Shown one piece after another: positions 1-5,931 of a DNA stretch of 5,931 nt. The stretch's first letter is position 1. Each line of letters opens with the position of its first letter. The position numbers were made by a program, and so were the translations under genes. Below the pieces are notes generated by a model that saw only the letters and a list, made by a program, of their open reading frames with translations, was not told where the DNA came from and ran no database searches. This stretch comes from an uncultured Bacteroidales bacterium (GTDB lineage Bacteria > Bacteroidota > Bacteroidia > Bacteroidales > P3): NCBI GenBank assembly GCA_900319595.1, contig ONOZ01000159.1, positions 1 to 5,931 on the forward strand, given 5' to 3'.

Positions 1-199
1 ATTGTACCATCCATTCACAAGAAACTATTTGCTGATTATCTCCTATGTCAGGTATAGCATCAACGGGGACGGTATTACGAGGAAAAAATCCTGTATTCCA
101 ATTGAATGGAGCAGTGTAAATACCTCCAGCAATAATAAAAATAAGAAGTATTGCTGTTACAACTCTATGATAAAGGAAAAATCTAATAATCTTTTTCAT
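1..199 (-). CDS. CusA/CzcA-family heavy-metal efflux RND transporter permease, N-terminal fragment
   Basis: Translating the minus strand from the ATG at 199 gives 66 codons with no stop, running out of the window, so only the 5' end is present of a gene that normally encodes about 1,000 residues or more. The start MKKIIRFFLYHR is followed by a hydrophobic stretch (about residues 13-26), which fits the first inner-membrane helix of an RND pump. Residues 44-58 read VPVDAIPDIGDNQQI, which closely matches the conserved segment after TM1 of the CusA/CzcA branch (compare TPVDALPDLSDVQVI in E. coli CusA). The preceding TAPFNW...GFFP segment is typical of Bacteroidota members. Known family role: a proton-driven inner-membrane pump that works with a periplasmic adaptor and an outer-membrane channel to expel metal cations such as Cu, Ag, Co, Zn or Cd; the metal cannot be told from this fragment. 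The gene is divergent from the rightward cluster and may begin a leftward efflux operon. A plus-strand reading frame over the same bases (2-271) is a shadow. Confidence 0.88.
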   Translation of the reverse strand, partial: MKKIIRFFLYHRVVTAILLIFIIAGGIYTAPFNWNTGFFPRNTVPVDAIPDIGDNQQIVSCEWMVQ

Positions 200-249
200 A
201 TATTAAGAAATGGTGTTTGCCGTATAATAAGTTATACCTTATTGAGTTG

Positions 250-257
250 TAAAGGTA
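250..257 (-). promoter_or_regulatory. Candidate -7 element for the leftward efflux gene
   Basis: Read on the minus strand, this stretch is TACCTTTA followed by CA. It differs at one base from the Bacteroidota -7 consensus TAnnTTTG. It lies about 50 bp upstream of the ATG at 199, a sensible leader length. I see no clear TTTG -33 element at normal spacing, so the call rests on one imperfect box in AT-rich sequence. Confidence 0.4.
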
Positions 258-278
258 CGATAATAGAATAGGAATGAC

Positions 279-307
279 ATTATAAAATATTGTGAAAATT
301 TTATAAT
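279..307. repeat. AT-only inverted repeat in the divergent intergenic region
   Basis: ATTATAAAAT (279-288) and ATTTTATAAT (298-307) are perfect 10-bp reverse complements separated by 9 bp. The centre-to-centre spacing is 19 bp, close to two helical turns. The repeat lies between the two divergent genes, upstream of both candidate promoters. It could be a dimeric regulator site or a weak hairpin. All arm bases are A or T in a very AT-rich stretch, so chance is a real alternative, and there is no GC stem with a U-tract that would suggest a terminator. Confidence 0.35.
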
Positions 308-381
308 ATTATATAACAATAGAATAGATGGGTATAATGAAATTTTTAGAATCTTTTTATCATTTTGTCAAAAATATTTAT

Positions 382-389
382 TATCTTTG
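382..389 (+). promoter_or_regulatory. Bacteroidota-type -7 promoter element for the rightward cluster
   Basis: TATCTTTG followed by CA matches the Bacteroidota primary-sigma -7 consensus TAnnTTTG exactly. The box ends 45 bp before the peptidase ATG at 435, giving a leader of roughly 35-40 nt. The nearest TTTG (364-367) leaves only a 14-bp spacer, shorter than the usual 17-23, so the -33 element is either weak (the T-run at 354-358 is about 23 bp away) or not recognisable. This is the best promoter in the window and probably drives the downstream gene cluster. A TATAAT at 333-338 also exists, but it is not the main promoter motif in this phylum. Confidence 0.7.
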
Positions 390-434
390 CACCTCCAAAT
401 AAAAGAGAGATAACAGTATAATAAAAATAGCAAT

Positions 435-1820
435 ATGAAAAGAATTATTTTAGCAATATTAGTAGTAGGCTTGTCAATTAGTCTTTATGCACAAAATGGT
501 ATAGGCGGAATTTCTGCAAGTGAGTTAAATAAAATAAAAACAACTTACGAAAAAAACGGAAATAGCAATAAAGCATTAAGCAAAATAGTTGCTAATAATG
601 ATATTAGAAAATTGGCTATCAATCCTAATAATAAAATCAATGTAGATGGTGAGTTTTCTAATCGTGTGCCAAACAAAGGTATAACAGACCAAAAACAGAG
701 TGGAAGATGCTGGATGTTTAGTGGATTCAATGTACTTCGTAATAAAATGATACAGGAATATAATTTAGGAGTATTTGAACTTTCTCAAAATTATTTATTT
801 TTTTACGACCAGTTGGAGAAGAGTAATTTATTTCTTTCTTTAATTATCAAACACAAAAACGAGCCTCTAACAAGCAAAGATAATGAATGGCTATTGAAAA
901 ACGTATTATCTGACGGTGGAACGTTTTGTGGGGTTGTGGATTTGGTAACAAAATATGGCGTTGTGCCTTCCACGGTTGTCCCAGAAACTTATAATTCTAA
1001 TAATACTTCAAGAATAGACGATCTTATCACGTTAAAATTGAAAGAATACGCTTTGGAATTACGCAAAATGAAGGGTAATACAGATAATCGCAAAATAGAA
1101 ATGCTCTCGGAGGTATATAAAATGCTTGTTATGGCATATGGCGAACCTATTACCGAGTTTAGTTATACTTTAAAAGACAAAGACGGCAAAGTTATCTGTA
1201 ATAATGAGAAATTTACTCCAAAAAGTTTTTATGATAGATTTATTGGCATTGACCTTGTGAATACATATGTAATGCTTATGAATGATCCAACTCGCGAATA
1301 TTATAAACTTTATGAAATTGAGAACGATAGACACACTATGGACGGACATAACTGGCAGTATATCAATTTGCCAATAGAGGACGTGAAGACTTGTGCTATC
1401 AATAGTATAAAAGATTCAACTCTTATGTATTTCTCTTGTGATGTTGGTAAAAGTTTAGATAACGATGCAGGTACTTTGGATTTGAATAATTTTGATTATG
1501 AGACATTGTTTGGAGTTAAATTTGGAATGGATAAAAAACAAAGAATAGAAACCTTTGCATCAGGTTCCTCTCACGCAATGACTTTGGTTGCAGTAGATAT
1601 TGACCCGCTTAGCAACAAACCTACAAAATGGATGGTTGAAAACTCATGGGGGGCAACATCTGGCTATCAAGGGCATTTGATAATGACAGACGAGTGGTTC
1701 AATGAATATATGTTCCGTTTGGTTGTTGATAAAAAGTATGTGCCAAAAAATATTTTGGACGTATTGAAACAAAAGCCTACAATGTTACCTCCTTGGGACC
1801 CTATGTTCTTGGATGAGTAA
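435..1820 (+). CDS. Exported C1-family cysteine aminopeptidase (bleomycin hydrolase / PepC type)
   Basis: The 461-residue product begins with a signal peptide: a KR n-region, a hydrophobic core (about 4-16) and a likely cut LYA|QN after residue 19. The mature protein is a papain-fold peptidase of the bleomycin hydrolase/PepC family (MEROPS C1B). Catalytic parts are visible: oxyanion Gln86 and nucleophile Cys92 in DQKQSGRCWMFSG, His380 in SGSSHAMTLV and Asn403 in VENSWG. The long Cys-to-His spacing (288 residues) and C-terminal PWDPM are family hallmarks; length is normal once the signal is removed. Family enzymes form hexameric barrels that trim peptides from the N-terminus, with the C-terminal tail lying in the active-site cleft. 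Here the tail is PWDPMFLDE instead of the familiar PWDPMGALA. Textbook relatives are cytosolic; this one is predicted to be periplasmic, where it could degrade peptides for nutrition or turnover (inference). It is the first gene of the rightward cluster, 10 bp before the next. The ATG has no clear Shine-Dalgarno but is supported by the signal peptide and the promoter distance. Confidence 0.93.
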   Translation: MKRIILAILVVGLSISLYAQNGIGGISASELNKIKTTYEKNGNSNKALSKIVANNDIRKLAINPNNKINVDGEFSNRVPNKGITDQKQSGRCWMFSGFNVLRNKMIQEYNLGVFELSQNYLFFYDQLEKSNLFLSLIIKHKNEPLTSKDNEWLLKNVLSDGGTFCGVVDLVTKYGVVPSTVVPETYNSNNTSRIDDLITLKLKEYALELRKMKGNTDNRKIEMLSEVYKMLVMAYGEPITEFSYTLKDKDGKVICNNEKFTPKSFYDRFIGIDLVNTYVMLMNDPTREYYKLYEIENDRHTMDGHNWQYINLPIEDVKTCAINSIKDSTLMYFSCDVGKSLDNDAGTLDLNNFDYETLFGVKFGMDKKQRIETFASGSSHAMTLVAVDIDPLSNKPTKWMVENSWGATSGYQGHLIMTDEWFNEYMFRLVVDKKYVPKNILDVLKQKPTMLPPWDPMFLDE

Positions 1821-1830
1821 TATATAGAAT

Positions 1831-2535
1831 ATGGTGTGTAAGGTAATGAGTTTTATAACAAAAATATCGGTATTATTTGCTATTGGTTGTTTTACGATAG
1901 TTTTTTCATTCGCACAAGAGCCAATGGAAAGTGATATTGTAACGACAGAAACATTAACGGAGAACACCATAGACGAAGAATATGACAGCGAGGCAACAAT
2001 CATCGAGGCTGAAACCGAAGAGGCTCAGCAATGTGTTGATGTGATAAATAATATTATAGACATTATTGCCGACTTGGAAGAAGCCAATGAAATGATAAGA
2101 CGTTTTGCGATATACAATATAGATAACTCTATTGTAGAATATGATGAATATGAGCAGAGTGCGATGATTCAAAAATTTGATGTTATAAAGGCAAAAGATA
2201 ATGAGGATTATGATTTTACTTTTATTCGTCAAACAGTATTCAACGCCAATCGTCAAGCGTGGGATTTCATATACGAGAGAGTTTATAACCAAGATGGCAA
2301 ACTTATTTTTTTTGTTAGAAAATACAACACCTACAATTCAGGCTGTGCAGAAGTGGCTTTTGAACGCTCAGAATACTATTATTCGCAATATGGTAATTTA
2401 TCAAAGAAAACTTATGAAATATTTGATTCTAATAACAATGCATTGGAATTAGACGACTGCTGGATGGAGAGAGAACTTTACGAACAAATTACTACTTATC
2501 AAGATTTTATAACTAAATACCCATTACCACTATAA
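1831..2535 (+). CDS. Exported protein of unknown function with acidic linker and C-terminal repeat-like strands
   Basis: I do not recognise this 234-residue protein as a named family. It starts with a signal peptide ending SFA|QE (cut after residue 29). The in-frame ATG at 1846 (Met6) would also give a good signal peptide, so the start is uncertain by five codons. Residues 30-66 are rich in Glu, Asp and Thr and probably disordered. Residues 67-92 look helical (amphipathic, I/D/E-rich). The remainder is rich in aromatics and alternating hydrophobics, as in a beta-sheet domain. Two segments resemble each other: VYNQDGKL (151-158) and YYSQYGNL (183-190), each followed by a strand-like stretch, suggesting repeated hairpins. 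Mature cysteines are at 68, 172 and 210. There is no lipobox: Cys20 lies inside the hydrophobic core. The gene sits 10 bp after the peptidase and its TAA overlaps the coaX ATG by one base (TAATG), so it is very likely co-transcribed and perhaps translationally coupled to coaX. Location is probably periplasmic; function unknown. Confidence 0.8.
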   Translation: MVCKVMSFITKISVLFAIGCFTIVFSFAQEPMESDIVTTETLTENTIDEEYDSEATIIEAETEEAQQCVDVINNIIDIIADLEEANEMIRRFAIYNIDNSIVEYDEYEQSAMIQKFDVIKAKDNEDYDFTFIRQTVFNANRQAWDFIYERVYNQDGKLIFFVRKYNTYNSGCAEVAFERSEYYYSQYGNLSKKTYEIFDSNNNALELDDCWMERELYEQITTYQDFITKYPLPL

Positions 2536-3326
2536 TGTTACTTGCTATTGACAGAGGAAATACTAAAGATAAGTTTGTAGTTTTTGACGAAAATAAGATT
2601 ATTTTAGATTCGTCAAACGTGCCAAATGAGAAAAAAAAATTCTTTGTTGAGAAAAATAATTTTTTTCTTGATATTAATGAATTTTTTCTCGTGATTAATA
2701 AACTTTTATTACACAATAAGTTAGATTTGACGGAATGTGTATTTTCATCTGTTAAATCTGATGAAGATAATAGAGAATTTGTTTCTATTGCCTCGCAGTA
2801 CTACAATGTACGACAAATAACTTTTTCTACACCTTTGCCTTTTAAGAATTTGTACAAAAGTGATAGTTTGGGGACAGATAGAATATGTGCAGTGGCAGGA
2901 GCAAACTGTCTTTTTGGTACCAATATACTTGTTATAGATGTGGGAACATGTATAACGTTTGATTATTTAAACAACGAAAATTGCTATTTGGGTGGCAGCA
3001 TTTCGCCATCTTTTAGAATAAAATTTGAGGCTTTACATAATTTTACTGCAAATTTGCCGTTAATTACAAGTATTGATGAAGTGGATTTGATAGGCAATTC
3101 TACCAAGGATTGTATTCAGAGCGGTGTTATCAACGGAACGATAAACGAAATAGTGCAGACAATAAATTTGTATAAACAAAAATATAAGGGCGTACGAATA
3201 GTAATTACAGGGGGAGATGGGAGATTTGTTTGCAAACATCTATTAGATGGAGTAGAATATGAAGAAAATTTAGTTTTTTGGGGACTGAAAAATATATATG
3301 AATATAATGAACAAAAAAATAAGTAA
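2535..3326 (+). CDS. coaX: Type III pantothenate kinase
   Basis: CoaX phosphorylates pantothenate with ATP to give 4'-phosphopantothenate, the first committed step of coenzyme A synthesis, in the cytoplasm. The 263-residue product is of normal length and has the ASKHA-fold motifs in order: the phosphate-binding loop DRGNT (6-10), NLYKSDSLGTDR (105-116) with the catalytic-base Asp115, VIDVGTCITFD (133-143) with the cation-linked Asp135, GGSISPSFRIKFEALHNFTA (153-172) and TGGD (225-228). Two oddities: Arg7 stands where most relatives have Ile, Val or another small residue in DxGNT, and residues 31-63 are rich in Lys, Asn and Phe, encoded by long A and T runs including A9 at 2631-2639. The frame stays open and the motifs are intact, so it should be functional. 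The start overlaps the previous TAA by one base, and the 3' end overlaps the next gene by 20-29 nt. Type III enzymes are known to be insensitive to CoA feedback and to use a monovalent cation. Confidence 0.95.
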   Translation: MLLAIDRGNTKDKFVVFDENKIILDSSNVPNEKKKFFVEKNNFFLDINEFFLVINKLLLHNKLDLTECVFSSVKSDEDNREFVSIASQYYNVRQITFSTPLPFKNLYKSDSLGTDRICAVAGANCLFGTNILVIDVGTCITFDYLNNENCYLGGSISPSFRIKFEALHNFTANLPLITSIDEVDLIGNSTKDCIQSGVINGTINEIVQTINLYKQKYKGVRIVITGGDGRFVCKHLLDGVEYEENLVFWGLKNIYEYNEQKNK

Positions 3327-4629
3327 AATATTGGTTGCAATAGTGCTTTTACTTTTATTCTTAGTAGAAAGTCAAAGTGTTTTTTCGCAGTATTCCATAA
3401 GTAATCCTTATTCCAAATATGGCTTGGGATTTGAACAGACGAGTATCAATCAAACAAGTGCCTCGATGGGAGGAGTGGGCTATGCATTTGCAAGAAATAA
3501 TGAAGTAAATATACTTAATCCAGCATCTTATTCTGCAATAGAAAAACAGAGTTTTGTATTTAGTATGGGATTTGATTTTTCTTGGAAAACATTATCAAAC
3601 AACAACAACTCTTCTGACGCTTTCTTTGGCTCTATATCAAATATTTCGCTTGCCTTTCCTATTTTAGATAGATTAAAAGCGGGTTTGTCGCTTATGCCAC
3701 TAACAGATATTAACTACAATGCATCAGATACAGTATTGTCGTTTGTCAATCATGTAAAAACTTATCAAGGTAATGGTGGGGTTAATAAATTTACTTTTGG
3801 CTTATCATATGATATATTGAAAACTGCAAAAACAAACTTATCTATAGGTGCGAATGCTACATATTATTTTGGTAATATTTATAGAGCAACAAGTATAGAT
3901 TTCTTAACTCAAGCAGACAGTAATGGCAAGTATTATGATACCATAGGATTTTTGGATAATACTACGGAAACTAACTATAATGTATCTTCATTTGGGTTTG
4001 ATTTTGGATTATTGTATAGACAAAAACTGAATAATGAGGATGTTATATCATTAGGTGTTGCCTTTACCCCATCGGTCAGACTTAGAGCTGATAGGACTCA
4101 AATATTTTATACTTACTACTCATATGCTGCTAAAAAATACTTGCAAGATACTTTGTCATACACCAAAGACAAAACAAAAATAAAGGTACCTATGAAGATA
4201 GGTTGTGGTTTGTCATATGAAAAGCCGGACAAGATTTTTGTGGAGGCAGATTTTACTTTTACTAAATGGAGCGATTTTGATATGGATTTACAAAGTAACG
4301 CCGAAATGAAAGATAATTTGACGTTCAATATGGGTGCAGAATATATACCTAATATATTCTCTACGCTGTATTATAACAAGATGGCTTATAGATTAGGTTT
4401 TCATTACGACAACGGATATATTTTTCTACAGGATAACAGAATTACGGAGTTTGGCATAAGTTTTGGTGTAGCATTACCGATAAAGAAATTAGGAACCAAA
4501 GTTAATCTTGGAGCGGAATATGGAAAACGCGGAACTACAGATAATAATCTAATAAGAGAAAACTATTTTCGTATAGGATTGTCATTTTCTGCTAAAGATC
4601 GTTGGTTTGTTAAACGGAAATATCAATAA
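3307..4629 (+). CDS. Outer-membrane beta-barrel protein found next to coaX in Bacteroidales (FadL/OmpP1-like)
   Basis: The ATG at 3307 is preferred over the in-frame ATG at 3298. It puts MNKK directly before the hydrophobic core of the signal peptide (cut about VFS|QY) and reduces the overlap with coaX from 29 to 20 nt. The product is then 440 residues. After the signal come SNPYSKYGLGF and SMGGVGYAFARNNEVNILNPASYSAI, a start typical of Bacteroidota outer-membrane proteins with a distant FadL/OmpP1 likeness. The rest consists of alternating, Gly/Tyr/Phe-rich strands (for example LSIGANATYYFG and SSFGFDFGLLYRQ), as in a beta barrel of about a dozen or more strands. It ends in strand FRIGLSFSAKDRWF followed by the basic VKRKYQ tail, a finish I recall from homologues downstream of coaX in Bacteroides. 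Location is the outer membrane; no substrate is established, and transport of a hydrophobic compound is only an analogy with FadL. Overlap with coaX implies co-transcription. Confidence 0.82.
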   Translation: MNKKISKILVAIVLLLLFLVESQSVFSQYSISNPYSKYGLGFEQTSINQTSASMGGVGYAFARNNEVNILNPASYSAIEKQSFVFSMGFDFSWKTLSNNNNSSDAFFGSISNISLAFPILDRLKAGLSLMPLTDINYNASDTVLSFVNHVKTYQGNGGVNKFTFGLSYDILKTAKTNLSIGANATYYFGNIYRATSIDFLTQADSNGKYYDTIGFLDNTTETNYNVSSFGFDFGLLYRQKLNNEDVISLGVAFTPSVRLRADRTQIFYTYYSYAAKKYLQDTLSYTKDKTKIKVPMKIGCGLSYEKPDKIFVEADFTFTKWSDFDMDLQSNAEMKDNLTFNMGAEYIPNIFSTLYYNKMAYRLGFHYDNGYIFLQDNRITEFGISFGVALPIKKLGTKVNLGAEYGKRGTTDNNLIRENYFRIGLSFSAKDRWFVKRKYQ

Positions 4630-4669
4630 AGAGGAATAAGAAATAATAATATAAATATAATATAAAGAG

Positions 4670-5931
4670 ATGAAAAAGATAACTTTAATATTAACACTTG
4701 CATCACTTATGATGTTGGTAACAAAAGGGGTGAATGCACAAAGATTTGGTAATACACCTCAGGACAGTATTGAGTGTTTGACTAACAATACTTTATATAA
4801 AGAGTTTTATAAACAAAAGGCCTATGCAGATGCTTATGAGCCTTGGAAAAAAGTTTTGGAGATATGTCCGAAATATCACGTAAATACTTATTTGCAAGGA
4901 TATAATATTTTGGTAAACATGTACAACTCTGCAGCACCCGCAGACAAGGAAACTTATTTTAATGAAATGTTGGCAATGTTTGACAAATGGGGTGAGTTTG
5001 ATGGCGAAATATGGAACGCTACTGCAAGAAAGGCAGAGTGGTATGAGAAATGCAAGCCTAATGAAAAAGAAAAAGCATACGACCTTTACAAAGAAGCAAA
5101 AGAAATTGCAGATAAAAATAACGCAGTACTTGACCAAGGTTTTTGTGCAAAGTATCTAAAAGCAACTATTGACTATTTGGCAGCAATAAAAGCAAATAAC
5201 GAGCAAATGGCTGTGTTGTTTGATGTATATGATTACGCATCCGAAACAATGGAACAACTCCTTACACAATCTTCGAATGAATTGGATGAGGCAACTCAAA
5301 AAAATGATGCTAAGTTAATGGCAAAATTGCAAAAAGAAGTAAATATGACAAGAAATAATATAGGTATTGTAGAATCGTTGATAGAACCTTTTGCGTCATG
5401 TAGTAAAATAGTTCCAATCTATCAAGACCGTTTTGATGCTAACCCTAATGACTTGGAACTTTTGAAGAAGATTACAACCAATATGGAACGAAAGGGTTGT
5501 ACGAGCGAGGAGTTATTTTTGCAAGCAACTGAAAATTTGCACAAATTGGAACCTACTCCAAAGACCGCATCTCTTATGGGACAAATGCTTATAGGAAGAG
5601 GGCAATATGCAGAAGCAGTCCAGTATTTGGAAGAGGCTGAAAAAACAGCACCAGAGATAAGTGTAAAAACGAAGTCTGCACTCGCACTTGCTAATGCATT
5701 GATGAAAACAAAGAACTACACCTCGGCACGTGAGGCTGCTAAAAGAGCGGTTGGATATGACAAATCATATGCTGGTAAGGCTTCTGTTTTAATTGCAAGT
5801 ATGTACTTGGCGACTCCAGGACGTGAAGCTGCTTGGGCTGCATATGATGAATCTGCTCGTGCTAAAAATTTAGACCCTGCTGTTGCAAGTGATGCACAGA
5901 AAGTTATGAATGCTGCTCACGGACGTTTCCC
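4670..5931 (+). CDS. Exported tetratricopeptide-repeat protein, truncated at the window end
   Basis: The frame opens at ATG 4670, 40 bp after the barrel gene and preceded by the purine stretch AAAGAG, and stays open for 420 codons to the window edge. No stop is present, so the C-terminus lies outside. The signal peptide MKKITLILTL...VNA|QR is cut after residue 23. The N-terminal region RFGNTPQDSIECL...LYKEFYKQKAYADAYEPWKK (24-61) is typical of a Bacteroidales TPR protein encoded beside coaX. One TPR-like helix pair lies at about 41-69. The middle (70-260) is helical and more divergent. Three TPR-like units follow at about 298-331 (GQYAEAVQYLEEAEKTAP), 333-366 and 368-402. Homologues I recall end soon after a segment like HGRFP, so probably only a few dozen residues are missing. 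TPRs bind proteins, so this is likely a periplasmic or surface scaffold; the partner is unknown, with the adjacent barrel protein an obvious candidate (inference). A promoter in the 40-bp AT-rich gap was not recognised. Confidence 0.87.
   Translation, partial: MKKITLILTLASLMMLVTKGVNAQRFGNTPQDSIECLTNNTLYKEFYKQKAYADAYEPWKKVLEICPKYHVNTYLQGYNILVNMYNSAAPADKETYFNEMLAMFDKWGEFDGEIWNATARKAEWYEKCKPNEKEKAYDLYKEAKEIADKNNAVLDQGFCAKYLKATIDYLAAIKANNEQMAVLFDVYDYASETMEQLLTQSSNELDEATQKNDAKLMAKLQKEVNMTRNNIGIVESLIEPFASCSKIVPIYQDRFDANPNDLELLKKITTNMERKGCTSEELFLQATENLHKLEPTPKTASLMGQMLIGRGQYAEAVQYLEEAEKTAPEISVKTKSALALANALMKTKNYTSAREAAKRAVGYDKSYAGKASVLIASMYLATPGREAAWAAYDESARAKNLDPAVASDAQKVMNAAHGRF

Noticed and set aside
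2..271. Plus-strand 89-codon open frame at the left edge
   Set aside because: It overlaps the antisense RND transporter start almost completely, has no family likeness and has a composition like random AT-rich translation.
333..338. TATAAT box as an E. coli-type -10 element
   Set aside because: Bacteroidota promoters mainly use TAnnTTTG, a better-placed exact match exists at 382-389, and TATAAT is expected by chance in such AT-rich sequence.
545..730. Minus-strand 61-codon frame with a hydrophobic C-terminal half
   Set aside because: It lies wholly inside the peptidase gene, including its catalytic Cys region, so it is a shadow.
1785..2292. Two minus-strand frames (1785-2003 and 1954-2292) opposite the unknown exported protein
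   Set aside because: The plus-strand frame has a signal peptide and fits the gene cluster; the minus frames have neither context nor recognisable motifs.
2201..2452. Plus-strand 83-codon frame in another phase of the unknown exported protein; considered as a sign of a frameshift
   Set aside because: The main frame continues uninterrupted to its stop at 2535 and overlaps coaX neatly, so no frameshift is needed.
4630..4669. Gap before the TPR gene as a terminator or promoter
   Set aside because: No stem-loop with a U-tract and no TAnnTTTG box can be seen; it is only AT-rich spacer with a purine stretch before the ATG.
4793..5159. Minus-strand 114-codon hydrophobic frame (4793-5137) and plus-strand 65-codon frame (4962-5159)
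   Set aside because: Both lie inside the TPR gene, whose continuous frame has family-typical sequence; the hydrophobicity comes from reading Lys/Glu/Ala-rich helix codons in antisense.
1..5931. Search for tRNA, rRNA, CRISPR arrays, insertion sequences, phage or defence genes
   Set aside because: No cloverleaf-like or rRNA sequence, no spaced direct repeats, no transposase or integrase motifs and no terminal inverted repeats with target duplications were found by eye.

Overview
The window looks like a chromosomal segment from an AT-rich member of the Bacteroidota, most likely a Bacteroidales relative. Four things support this: a TAnnTTTG-type -7 promoter element ahead of the main gene cluster, weak or absent Shine-Dalgarno sequences, signal peptides that all put a glutamine at the predicted mature N-terminus, and the gene order coaX - outer-membrane protein - TPR protein, which I recall from Bacteroides-type genomes. 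The species cannot be named from the sequence.

Layout. The left edge (1-199, minus strand) holds the first 66 codons of a CusA/CzcA-type heavy-metal efflux RND transporter. It runs leftwards out of the window. A 235-bp AT-rich divergent intergenic region (200-434) follows. It carries a good -7 element for the rightward cluster, a weaker candidate for the leftward gene and an AT-only inverted repeat.

From 435 to the right edge, five genes lie head to tail on the plus strand: an exported bleomycin-hydrolase/PepC-type C1 cysteine peptidase (435-1820), an exported protein of unknown function (1831-2535), type III pantothenate kinase coaX (2535-3326), an outer-membrane beta-barrel protein (about 3307-4629) and an exported TPR protein (4670 to beyond 5931, truncated by the window). 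Gaps are 10 bp, a 1-nt overlap, a 20-29-nt overlap and 40 bp, so one operon is likely, at least through the barrel gene.

How the genes fit together. CoaX is the only predicted cytoplasmic protein of the rightward cluster and catalyses the first step of CoA synthesis. The other four products are predicted to be exported to the periplasm or outer membrane. The cluster therefore mixes one housekeeping enzyme with envelope proteins. I see no RNA gene, CRISPR array, transposon, phage or toxin-antitoxin signature, and no convincing sign of a new defence or mobile system. The points most worth a second look are the shared +1 glutamine, the uncharacterised second gene, the changed tail and export of the peptidase, and the poorly characterised barrel/TPR pair next to coaX.
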